64,000 bases of DNA, taken from NCBI RefSeq assembly GCF_000738265.1, contig NZ_JFCQ01000001.1, positions 62,001-126,000 of the forward strand, read 5' to 3'. Shown piece after piece: positions 17,895 through 27,908 of this stretch. A program made the translations under genes and the position numbers. This DNA is from Corynebacterium jeikeium (GTDB taxonomy: Bacteria; Actinomycetota; Actinomycetes; Mycobacteriales; Mycobacteriaceae). A model generated the notes under the pieces. The model was given only the letters and a program-made list of their open reading frames with translations. It had not been told where the DNA came from and searched no databases. How positions within the stretch are numbered: position 1 is the first letter of the stretch; each line of letters begins with the position of its first letter.

Positions 17895-19409
17895 TTACTG
17901 CTGGCGGTAGTCGTCCAGGTTGACCTGCGGGGTGGGCTGCAGGTGCTCCGTGGCGGGGTTCTTCACCGACGGGTATTTGAGGTCGACATCATGGTCATCT
18001 GCGGTTCCAACGTACGGATCCTGGCCATTGAGCACCCGCTTGACCTGTTCCTTGTCCACTGTGTTCGTCCACTTGCCAACCAGCAGAGTGGCCACTGCGT
18101 TACCGGAGAAGTTGGTCAGGGCGCGGGCCTCAGACATGAAGCGGTCGATGCCAGCGATGATGTCCACGCCGTCCAGCAGCTCCGGACGGTGCGATTGCAG
18201 ACCGACAGCCAGGGTTGCGATACCCGCGCCGGACACACCCGCGGCACCCTTGGAGGCGATAATCATGAAGATCAGCAAGCTGATCTGATCCCCCATGCTC
18301 AGGTGCACGTTCATCGCGTCCGAAATAAAGATGGCTGACATGGTCAGGTAAATCGCGGTGCCGTCCAGGTTGAAGGAGTAGCCCGTCGGCACGACGATTC
18401 CGACCGTGGACTTGTCCACGCCGATGTGTTCCATCTTGCGCATCAGGTTCGGCAGCGCGGACTCAGAGGAACTGGTAGCGAAGATAAGCAGGTACTCGCG
18501 CCCCAGGTACTTCACCAGCTTGAAAATGTTGAATCCGGTGAAGACCCGCAAGATGGTTCCCAGGATCACGAAGATGAAGATGATGCAGGTGATGTAGAAG
18601 CCTAGGATCAAGATGCCGAGCTGCAGCACTGCCTTAATACCAGTGCCGCCGACTACGCCAGCCATCGCACCAAACGCGCCGATCGGGGCCAGCCACAGGA
18701 TCCAGGACAGGATCTTGAAGACCAGCTTCTGCAGAGCGGCCACGAAGCCCAGGATCGGCTCGCCGGCCTTGCCCATGGATTGCGTTGCGAAGCCGACCAA
18801 CAGGGCGATTAGCAGTACCTGCAGAATCTTGCCTGAGGTGAAGGCGCTGAAGAAGGTTTCAGGAATGATGCTTTGTACGAACCCGGTCTCTTGCCCTTTA
18901 TTGGCGTCGAAGCCGCCGGTTTTTCCAATGTTCAGCCCATCGCCTGGCTGCAGCAGGTTTCCCACGACTAGGCCTACTGCGAGGGCGAAGGTGGACATCG
19001 TGATGAAGTAGGCCAGTGCCATGCTTCCTGCTTTACCTACTGACGCCGCAGACCTCACCGAGCCAATTCCCAGCACGATCGTGCAGAAAATCACCGGCGG
19101 GATGATCATTTTGATCAGCGTGACGTAGGTGGTTCCGAGCTCTTTGAACCCCTTTGCGACATCGGGTGCCACGAGGCCGAAAATGATGCCGGCGATCACG
19201 GCGACGATCACGCCGATGTATAGCCAGTGGGTGTTGTCCTTCTTCTCCCGCTTCGACTCAGCGATCTGCGGAGAGGTGGCAACCGCGGCTCCGGCGATGA
19301 CGGGCTGGGTGCCGCCGAGCCCGGAACCATTGAGCTCTGCGCCATTAGCGCCATTGGGTTCTGCGCCCTGGGGATTGTTCTTGTCATCCATGGATCCCTG
19401 GTGCTCCAT
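17895..19409 (-). CDS. dctA: Dicarboxylate:cation symporter, DctA/GltP family
   Basis: About 504 residues, in the dicarboxylate/amino acid:cation symporter family, which imports C4-dicarboxylates or glutamate with Na+ or H+. Family motifs are present: the serine-rich SSSESALPNLM re-entrant loop, PTGYSFNLDGTAIY, and GIDRFMSEARALTNFSGNAV. Eight hydrophobic segments plus hairpins can be traced. The N-terminal ~55 residues are hydrophilic and Asn/Gly-rich; the C-terminus is also extended. The start is uncertain (ATG 19409 or 19391; the frame is open to 19508). Dicarboxylate rather than glutamate use is an inference. Confidence 0.88.
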   Translation of the reverse strand: MEHQGSMDDKNNPQGAEPNGANGAELNGSGLGGTQPVIAGAAVATSPQIAESKREKKDNTHWLYIGVIVAVIAGIIFGLVAPDVAKGFKELGTTYVTLIKMIIPPVIFCTIVLGIGSVRSAASVGKAGSMALAYFITMSTFALAVGLVVGNLLQPGDGLNIGKTGGFDANKGQETGFVQSIIPETFFSAFTSGKILQVLLIALLVGFATQSMGKAGEPILGFVAALQKLVFKILSWILWLAPIGAFGAMAGVVGGTGIKAVLQLGILILGFYITCIIFIFVILGTILRVFTGFNIFKLVKYLGREYLLIFATSSSESALPNLMRKMEHIGVDKSTVGIVVPTGYSFNLDGTAIYLTMSAIFISDAMNVHLSMGDQISLLIFMIIASKGAAGVSGAGIATLAVGLQSHRPELLDGVDIIAGIDRFMSEARALTNFSGNAVATLLVGKWTNTVDKEQVKRVLNGQDPYVGTADDHDVDLKYPSVKNPATEHLQPTPQVNLDDYRQQ

Positions 19410-19826
19410 TTCACTATCTTTAATAGGTTCACTTGAAAGCGCCGGCCTTCTCCCCCGTGCGCGACCACGCCGTCCATTGGCTCTGGTGGGAGCGGGTGGG
19501 GGCGTCACAAAGATCGCGAAGGAATAGACCTCAACACCTTCATTGTGCTACTTCGAGAAGATAAGTAACAAATGACCTGTGCCATAGGATCGGGCTGGGT
19601 CGTCGCGTAGCAGCCCAAGCGCCGTTGACCTGCGAGACCATGCGGAGTCCGTGCCAGTTACACCGTGGCCAAAAAACGCCCTTTTCATGCGGAAACCCGC
19701 TTCTTTTCCTAGACTCTCTATCCGCAACGGAAAATATTTTCGTATCGGGAACATTGCGCCGATGTAACGCATCCCACACTTGAAAACTCGTATATACCTA
19801 TGTCTAAAGGAAGGCGTTGATTCCCT
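19410..19826. other. Gap between symporter and VWA gene
   Basis: About 417 bp, divergent. The left part may still be symporter N-terminal coding sequence (frame open to 19508). The centre (about 19560-19740) shows nothing recognisable. The right end holds the ECF-like promoter and ribosome-binding site of the VWA gene. Confidence 0.5.
19748..19773 (+). promoter_or_regulatory. ECF-sigma-type promoter of VWA gene
   Basis: GGAAC (19748-19752), a 17-nt spacer, and CATC (19770-19773). The surrounding GGGAACATTG block recurs before both other paralogues with the same spacing. Transcription would start about 45 nt before the TTG. Confidence 0.6.
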
Positions 19827-21869
19827 TTGTTGTCCGCTGAATCGGCTCAGCACATCAGCCAGAGACAAAAGCCGCAGGCCATACAGCCACAAAATCCACC
19901 CGCCACTACCTGGCGCCTGGCCACCGCCCTGCTGGCATTCCTCACCATCCTGGCACTACTGCCCATCCTGGCTGTCAACGCCAACGCAGAGGACAACAAC
20001 ACCGGCGGCGACGGCACCGGTGGCGCCGCAGGTGCCGGAGGCGACGGCAAAGTCGCCATCGTCCTCGACGCCTCAGACTCCATGGCCGAAAAGGACACCA
20101 ACGACGGCGGCACCCGCATGGACGCAGCCAAAAAAGCCGCCACAGACACCATCAACACCCTCGCCGACAAAACCCAAACCGCCATCATCGCCTACGGATC
20201 CAAAGAATCCAACGCCCCCGACAACCGCGCCAAAGGCTGCCAAGACATCACCACCCTCGCACCCCTAGGCAACAACAAGGCCGAAGACCTCAACAACAAA
20301 ATCAACGGCCTCCAGCCCAAGGGCTACACCCCCATCGGCAACGCCATCAAGAAAGCCGCCGAAGAACTCGGCGACTCCGGCAAACGCAACATCATCCTCG
20401 TCTCCGACGGCATCGACACCTGCGCCCCACCACCAGTCTGCGACGTAGCCAAAGACATCGCCGGCGACGGCATCGACCTCGCCATCCACACCGTCGGATT
20501 CAAAGTCGACAACAAAGCCCAAAAAGAACTCCAATGCATCTCCGAAGTCTCCGGCGGCACTTACTCCTCCGCCGATGACACCGACGCACTTTCCAAAGCC
20601 CTCGCCGACGCCGCCCAACGCGTCGCCGGCGACTACGAATCCGCAGGCACCCCCGTCCAACTAGCGGACAACGCCACCGACGGGTTCTACCTCGGCGAAG
20701 GCCTCTACCAAAGCTCCCTACCCGGTCCGCGCGATAACTCCAATGGAGGAGAAGGCGACGAGAAGTGGTTCAGCATCAGCGTCCCAGAAGGCAAGAAAGC
20801 TCAGGTCTCGGCGAACCTGGTGCCGGTTGGCTTCGAGGGCGGCGACCACATCTACTACAACGTTGACGTCGAGTTCAAGAACGAAACCTGCGACCACAGC
20901 GGATCCGGTTACTACACCGGATCTAATTGGCCCGGGCCGCCGGAGGCGGAAACTGTAACGATCGATCCAGAAGAGGACTGTGATCCGACGAAGTACCGCG
21001 TGAAGTTGAACCACTCCGGCACCGAAATTGACCACGACCTGCCGGTGGAGGTCGTCATCGGTTTCGAGCCCCAGGTCGACGGTTCCGAAGCCGGCCCGAA
21101 GAACGATCGTAAAGTCCCAGAGGGCGAAGACAAGGATAAGGTCAAGGTTCCCAGCTCTAAGCCGACGCCGACCCCGGGTGGCACGTCGTACAACAAGGCA
21201 ACCGAAATCACCCCGGGCACAGTGTCCGACACTCTGGTGCCCGGCGAGACGAAGTTCTACCGCATGAACGTCGACTGGGGTCAGCGCCCCCTCGCGGAAG
21301 TGGAATTCGACAAGAAACACTCGAACGATTCCCGAAATGGGGACATCTACGTCGCATCTCCCCGTCGCACAATTACTTCTAAGGAGACTGTTAAGTCCCT
21401 CGATAAGGATGTTCCCGTCACTGCACGAGCTGTGAGTACGCCGTACGTCTTCTACCGCAACAAGGAAGGAAACGTATCCCAAGGCGAAGCTTCGGATTCC
21501 GGTCAGTGGTACGTCATGGTCACTCTCGAGGGCTACGGAGACAACGGAAAGCAGGATAAGGACATCGAGTTCCGCCTGTCGACCGCCCTGGAGGGCAATA
21601 AGGTCGATGGACCGGAGTGGCGTCAAACCCTAGAGCCCGGGCCAGCACCATCCCAAGACCCGCCCGGCAGCAGCAACGACGACGGCAGTGGCAACAGTGA
21701 TGGCGCAGAAAACGGCGACGGCAACAACGGCGACGAAGCTGCCGCGCAAGCCAAGGACATCGACAACGCGTCCCAGAGCAACACCATCCTCTACATCGGC
21801 CTGGGAATCCTAGCGGTGATCCTGGCTGCAGCCGTGGCGGTGTACTTCACCGCCGTGCGCCGCAAGTAG
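19827..21869 (+). CDS. Secreted membrane-anchored VWA-domain protein, paralogue 1
   Basis: 680 residues. A 28-residue N-region and a hydrophobic segment (LATALLAFLTILALLPILAV) end at ANA-ED, a likely signal peptidase site. Residues ~75-265 form a von Willebrand A domain with the MIDAS motif DASDS (81-85), Thr168 (GYTPIG) and Asp194 (SDGID). Two later segments (about 276-340 and 455-560; EKWFSISVPEGKKAQVSANL, TKFYRMNVDWGQRPLAEVEF) resemble PPC-type beta-sandwich domains, separated by an acidic region and PTPTPGG. The C-terminus is a transmembrane helix with a RRK tail, so the domains should face outward. Start is TTG at 19827 or 19830, after AAAGGAAGG. The ligand and function are unknown; metal-dependent protein binding is inferred from the VWA fold. 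Confidence 0.85.
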   Translation: MLSAESAQHISQRQKPQAIQPQNPPATTWRLATALLAFLTILALLPILAVNANAEDNNTGGDGTGGAAGAGGDGKVAIVLDASDSMAEKDTNDGGTRMDAAKKAATDTINTLADKTQTAIIAYGSKESNAPDNRAKGCQDITTLAPLGNNKAEDLNNKINGLQPKGYTPIGNAIKKAAEELGDSGKRNIILVSDGIDTCAPPPVCDVAKDIAGDGIDLAIHTVGFKVDNKAQKELQCISEVSGGTYSSADDTDALSKALADAAQRVAGDYESAGTPVQLADNATDGFYLGEGLYQSSLPGPRDNSNGGEGDEKWFSISVPEGKKAQVSANLVPVGFEGGDHIYYNVDVEFKNETCDHSGSGYYTGSNWPGPPEAETVTIDPEEDCDPTKYRVKLNHSGTEIDHDLPVEVVIGFEPQVDGSEAGPKNDRKVPEGEDKDKVKVPSSKPTPTPGGTSYNKATEITPGTVSDTLVPGETKFYRMNVDWGQRPLAEVEFDKKHSNDSRNGDIYVASPRRTITSKETVKSLDKDVPVTARAVSTPYVFYRNKEGNVSQGEASDSGQWYVMVTLEGYGDNGKQDKDIEFRLSTALEGNKVDGPEWRQTLEPGPAPSQDPPGSSNDDGSGNSDGAENGDGNNGDEAAAQAKDIDNASQSNTILYIGLGILAVILAAAVAVYFTAVRRK

Positions 21870-21926
21870 CGGCCGCGCGGCGCGGACTCGGCTCGCCGCT
21901 GCCTTCCCTTCCCTTCTCGCGGCCTA

Positions 21927-22011
21927 GTGTTCCCACCGGCTAGGGGTTCCCGCGGGCTGAGGATTCCCACCGGCTAGGGGTTCCCGCGGGCTGGGGGTTC
22001 CCGCGAGCTGG
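21927..22011. repeat. 17-bp tandem repeats, 5 copies
   Basis: Five contiguous 17-bp units of type GGGTTCCCRCSGGCTRG between the convergent VWA and exonuclease genes. Units alternate between an ACCGGCTAG and a GCGGGCTGA/G form for the first four copies, giving a 34-bp higher-order period. The array ends 2 bp before the exonuclease stop codon. There are no spacers, so it is not CRISPR. Confidence 0.88.
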
Positions 22012-22013
22012 GG

Positions 22014-22688
22014 TCACTCCGCTAGTGGCCACGCGGTGTTGACCGGCACGTCCTTGCCTTTCTTCTGGAACCATTCCTGCAGAGATTTCTGCGATTCGTA
22101 GAACCACGTGGCCTGGGCAAGCATCAATTCATCCGTCGACATTTGCACAATTTCGGGGTACTTCCGCGCTAGCATCCATGCCACACGAGCGGCAGCCACC
22201 GCATCTGCCGTCGCCTCGTGTGCATTGTCCAGAACCACACCGTAGTGCTCGCACACACTTTCCAACGTGCGCTTGCCTTTGCGGTACTGATCTTTTGCCC
22301 GATCTACGACAAAGGGATCGAACACCGGGCCGTCGACGGTGAAGCTCGGCTCCAACGCTCGCAGCACACTGAGGTCGTAAGCAGCGTTATACACGATCAG
22401 CGTGGCACCAGCGCGCCATGCCTCTCGTATCCCTTCGATGGTTTTGGCCAACACTTCGTCGTGATCCTGGCCGTGTTCGCGGGCGTACTCGGTGGTGATG
22501 CCGTGGACGTCAGAGGCCTGCTGCGGAATCTCCACGCCAGGGTCGGCCAGCATTTCAATGTCGTTTCTTTCCCGTCCCTTGATCGTCACCAGTGCACTGG
22601 TGACGATGCGGGCGGTCTTTGGGTCTATGCCGGTGGTTTCCAGGTCGAAGCTCAGCATGTGTGCCGGGTCAAAATGCGGTGCAGTCAT
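22014..22688 (-). CDS. DEDDh 3'-5' exonuclease, DnaQ-like
   Basis: 224 residues. Exo I motif FDLETTG (Asp and Glu metal ligands), Exo II around NAAYDLSVL, and Exo III HEATADAVAAARV give a complete DEDDh active site as in the proofreading epsilon subunit and related exonucleases. It is a stand-alone protein, not a PolC domain; the physiological substrate is not known. ATG 22688 is chosen over an open frame to 22919 because TAGAGT lies 7 nt upstream and homology begins there. Confidence 0.87.
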   Translation of the reverse strand: MTAPHFDPAHMLSFDLETTGIDPKTARIVTSALVTIKGRERNDIEMLADPGVEIPQQASDVHGITTEYAREHGQDHDEVLAKTIEGIREAWRAGATLIVYNAAYDLSVLRALEPSFTVDGPVFDPFVVDRAKDQYRKGKRTLESVCEHYGVVLDNAHEATADAVAAARVAWMLARKYPEIVQMSTDELMLAQATWFYESQKSLQEWFQKKGKDVPVNTAWPLAE

Positions 22689-22701
22689 GCTGACCACTCT
22701 A
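22686..22701 (-). promoter_or_regulatory. Leaderless promoter -10 of exonuclease gene
   Basis: TAGAGT on the minus strand (22701-22696), 7 nt before ATG 22688. Confidence 0.55.
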
Positions 22702-22793
22702 TAACTGTCCCCGGACACCCCCTCGCGGTGTTCGAGAAGAAAACGGTTTTTCTTCACCACACTTTCATCTCTCTGGGAGCTTTTTCTTCGCCG

Positions 22794-22819
22794 GGAACAT
22801 TGTGCGGTTGCGTTGCGTC
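22794..22819 (+). promoter_or_regulatory. ECF-sigma-type promoter of paralogue 2
   Basis: GGAAC (22794-22798), 17-nt spacer, CGTC (22816-22819). The implied leader is about 145 nt and contains an imperfect direct repeat (gaacaagaccc... and gaacaaggcca..., near 22868 and 22893). Confidence 0.62.
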
Positions 22820-22970
22820 TCACTTCTGAAATTGTCCGTTGGCTCCGTGAATCGCACCTCAGGCAAATTGAACAAGACCCGCAATCCAGCGGACCGAACA
22901 AGGCCAGCAATCCCAGCACAGCAAACTAGCTAAACGTACCGAAGCAGAAACCAGAAAGGCGCTGATTCTC

Positions 22971-24134
22971 TTGTTTTCTGTTAGTTCGGATCCCACGTCA
23001 GACAGGACAGGGCTACAAAGCGCTGGGCTACAAAGCGCTGGGACGAACAGGGCAAGCGCACCTCGCACCTGGCGGCTGGCCACCGCGCTGCTGATTTTTC
23101 TCACCATCATGACGCTCGTGCCGATCCTGGCAATCAACGCTAACGCCGAAATCAACGCCAACACTCAGGCCCTCATCGCCGCAAATTTCGTTGCCCCGCA
23201 CCTCAGGAACGATGAATCACGTACTTCACGTACTTACAGTGCCAGACTGAATTACAGAAACGACGATTGCAACGATAGCGGGCAGGGGTCTTTGGACAAC
23301 CAAACTTGGCCGTCACCCGCCTCGGCCGGCACCCTCATTATCAAGCCCAAAGAAGGCTGCGATCCGTCGCAGTACCGAGTGCGAGTCAGCAACCCCCGCA
23401 ATCCATCCACCGACGCATTACCGGTCGAGATTGTCGTTGGGTTTGAACCTCTAGTCGCCAGTAGCGAAGCAGATCAAACAAGCGACCAAGAGCTTCCGGA
23501 TTACGATGACCTTAAAAAGGTCAAGGTGCCTCACCCAACTCCGACGCCGACTCCCGGTGGTCCGTCCTACAGCCAAGCGCCGGAAATCACCGCAGGAACA
23601 GTCTCCGATACTCTTGTACCTGGTGAAACGAAGTACTACCGCGTGAACGTCGACTGGGGCCAACGTTCGATCGCGGAGGTGGAATTCGATAAGAACAACA
23701 CAGGTTCTTACCGCTCTGGACAGATCTCCATCGCCTCTCCGCAACGCGAGTGTACATCCGCAACCACCTTTGCACTCCTGGAGCAGGATCGTCCCCACAC
23801 TGCACAACACTTGGCTACTCCCCGCGTTTTCTACGACAACCGGAATAAGAACCTGGGACTCCAAGAAGCCTCCAATGCCGGCCAGTGGTACGTCATGGTT
23901 ATCCTCGATGCTGGCTATGAACACCGCAGGCCAAACGATGGCACCAAGTGGCGTCAAACCTTAAAGCCCGGACCAGCACCATCCGCGGCGGCACCCAGCG
24001 ACAACAACGGCGACGGAGGTTCCAGCATCAAGGCCTCCCCGAACCACAGATTCCTGTTCATCGGCCTGGGGCTCCTGGCTACCGCCCTGATTACTACCGG
24101 GGCGTTCTACCTCACCACCGTGCGTCGCAAGTAG
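22971..24134 (+). CDS. Secreted membrane-anchored protein, paralogue 2 (no VWA)
   Basis: 387 residues. Same architecture as paralogue 1 without the VWA domain and without the first PPC-like segment: a signal peptide (TWRLATALLIFLTIMTLV, cleavage near INANA-E), the CDPSQYRVRV/LPVEIVVGFEP region, PTPTPTPGG, the TKYYRVNVDWGQRSIAEVEF segment, and a C-terminal helix with RRK. The most diverged member of the trio: the region equivalent to DNGKQDKDIEFRLSTALEG is also deleted before the WRQTLKPGPAPS linker. The N-region contains a 15-bp direct repeat (LQSAG twice). Start is TTG 22971. It may be decaying or specialised; function unknown. Confidence 0.78.
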   Translation: MFSVSSDPTSDRTGLQSAGLQSAGTNRASAPRTWRLATALLIFLTIMTLVPILAINANAEINANTQALIAANFVAPHLRNDESRTSRTYSARLNYRNDDCNDSGQGSLDNQTWPSPASAGTLIIKPKEGCDPSQYRVRVSNPRNPSTDALPVEIVVGFEPLVASSEADQTSDQELPDYDDLKKVKVPHPTPTPTPGGPSYSQAPEITAGTVSDTLVPGETKYYRVNVDWGQRSIAEVEFDKNNTGSYRSGQISIASPQRECTSATTFALLEQDRPHTAQHLATPRVFYDNRNKNLGLQEASNAGQWYVMVILDAGYEHRRPNDGTKWRQTLKPGPAPSAAAPSDNNGDGGSSIKASPNHRFLFIGLGLLATALITTGAFYLTTVRRK

Positions 24135-24257
24135 CAGGCCTAATAACAGTGCAGGACCTCGCCAGCCACAAGAAAGCGTTTTCCTGCGGATAGGCGCCTT
24201 GTTCCCTAGTATTTCCTTCACCACAGATTCTTATGACCGGGAACCTTTATTGCGTTG

Positions 24258-24283
24258 GGAACATTGTGTGATCGCTTTGCGTC
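24258..24283 (+). promoter_or_regulatory. ECF-sigma-type promoter of paralogue 3
   Basis: GGAAC (24258-24262), 17-nt spacer, CGTC (24280-24283). A second GGGAAC lies upstream at about 24239-24244. The implied leader is about 105 nt. Confidence 0.62.
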
Positions 24284-24395
24284 CAACATCTATAAACGCG
24301 CGTGGGTTCCGTAGGGCGCAGCCCGAACGAAGTGAACGCACCAAGGCAGAAACAAAGACAAAGTAGAGATAGAAAAAGGAAGGCGTTGATTCCCT

Positions 24396-25802
24396 TTGTT
24401 GTCCGCTGAATCGGCTCAGCACATCAGCCAGAGACAAAAGCCACAGGCCATACAGCCACAAAGCCCACCCGCCACTACCTGGCGCCTGACCACCGCCCTG
24501 CTGGCATTCCTCACCATCCTGGCACTACTGCCCACCCTGGCCGTCAACGCCAACGCAGAGGACAACAAAGACAACAACGACAGCGCCGACCAACGCGTCG
24601 CCGGCGACTACGATTCCGCAGGCACCCCCGTCCAACTAGCCGACAACGCCATCGACGGGTTCTACCTCGGCGAAGGCCTCTACCAAAGCTCCCTACCCAG
24701 CCCGCGCGACAGCGTAAAAGACGGCGATGACAAATGGTTCAGCATCAGCATCCCGGAAGGCAAGAAAGCTCGAATCTCCGTGAATGCGGCTCCGCGTGGA
24801 TTCGAGGATGAAGACACGCACTACTACGGCACCCGGGTGGAGTACACGAACGACTCTTGCAGTGACGAGGGCGGTGGCTCTTCCTCCACTACAAGTTGGC
24901 CAGATCCGCCCGAAGGAGAGTCTGTGACCATCGACCCCGAAGAGGGCTGCGACCCGACGAAGTACCGCGTAAAGATCAACGGCGCTGGCACCCAATTTGA
25001 TAGCGAACTGCCGGTGGAGATCGTCATCGGTTTCGAGCCCCAGGTCGACGGTTCCGAAGCTGGCCCGAAGAACGATCGTGAAGTCCCAGAGGGCGAAGAC
25101 AGGGACAAGGTCAAGGTTCCCAGCTCCAAGCCGAAGCCGACCCCTGGCGGCACGTCGTACAACACGGCAACCGAAATCACCCCGGGCACAGTGTCCGACA
25201 CCCTGGTACCCGGGGAGACGAAGTTCTACCGCATGAACGTCGACTGGGGCCAGCGCCCCCTCGCGGAGGTGGAATTCGACAAGAAGCAGACTGATTCCTA
25301 CCGCTCCGGCCAAGTCTTCGTCGCCTCGCCACGACGCACCCACACGTCTTATTCGAATGCGGAATCCTTGGACGATGATATTCCCGTCACTGCACGCGCT
25401 GTGAGTACACCGTACGTCTTCTACCGCAACCGCGAAGGATCCACGTCGCAGGATGAAGCCACAGATGCCGGTCAGTGGTACGTCATGGTCACCCTTGATG
25501 GAGGTGATGAGAACGGAAAGCAGGATAAGGACATCGAGTTCCGCCTGTCGACTGCCTTGGACGGCGACAAGGTCGATGGACCGGAGTGGCGTCAAACCCT
25601 CGAACCCGGACCGGCACCCTCTGCCGAGCCATCCAGCGACAACGACGGGGGCGCCGGCAATTCCAACGCCAACCCCGACGTGCGCGCCGAGAACATCGAC
25701 AACGCACCCCAGAACAACACGATCCTGTTAATCGGCCTGGGACTCCTGGCTATCGTCCTAATCATCGTCGTGGCGGTCTTCGTCGCCGCGCGCCGCAATT
25801 AA
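24396..25802 (+). CDS. Secreted membrane-anchored protein, paralogue 3 (VWA deleted)
   Basis: 468 residues. The ribosome-binding region and first ~55 codons are nearly identical to paralogue 1 (same AAGGAAGG, TTG start and signal peptide). The sequence then jumps from ANAEDN to SADQRVAGDY, skipping about 198 codons that hold the VWA domain in paralogue 1. The rest follows paralogue 1 closely: both PPC-like segments, the acidic CDPTKYRVKI region, PTPGG, and a C-terminal helix with ARRN. The clean in-frame loss suggests a functional VWA-less variant or a recent recombination. Function unknown. Confidence 0.82.
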   Translation: MLSAESAQHISQRQKPQAIQPQSPPATTWRLTTALLAFLTILALLPTLAVNANAEDNKDNNDSADQRVAGDYDSAGTPVQLADNAIDGFYLGEGLYQSSLPSPRDSVKDGDDKWFSISIPEGKKARISVNAAPRGFEDEDTHYYGTRVEYTNDSCSDEGGGSSSTTSWPDPPEGESVTIDPEEGCDPTKYRVKINGAGTQFDSELPVEIVIGFEPQVDGSEAGPKNDREVPEGEDRDKVKVPSSKPKPTPGGTSYNTATEITPGTVSDTLVPGETKFYRMNVDWGQRPLAEVEFDKKQTDSYRSGQVFVASPRRTHTSYSNAESLDDDIPVTARAVSTPYVFYRNREGSTSQDEATDAGQWYVMVTLDGGDENGKQDKDIEFRLSTALDGDKVDGPEWRQTLEPGPAPSAEPSSDNDGGAGNSNANPDVRAENIDNAPQNNTILLIGLGLLAIVLIIVVAVFVAARRN

Positions 25803-25806
25803 CTAG

Positions 25807-27894
<2,088 letters not shown>

Positions 27895-27908
27895 AGAGGC
27901 AGGATCGA

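Noticed and set aside
21927-22011. Possible CRISPR array or attachment site
   Set aside because: Tandem 17-bp units without spacers; no cas genes or integrase nearby.
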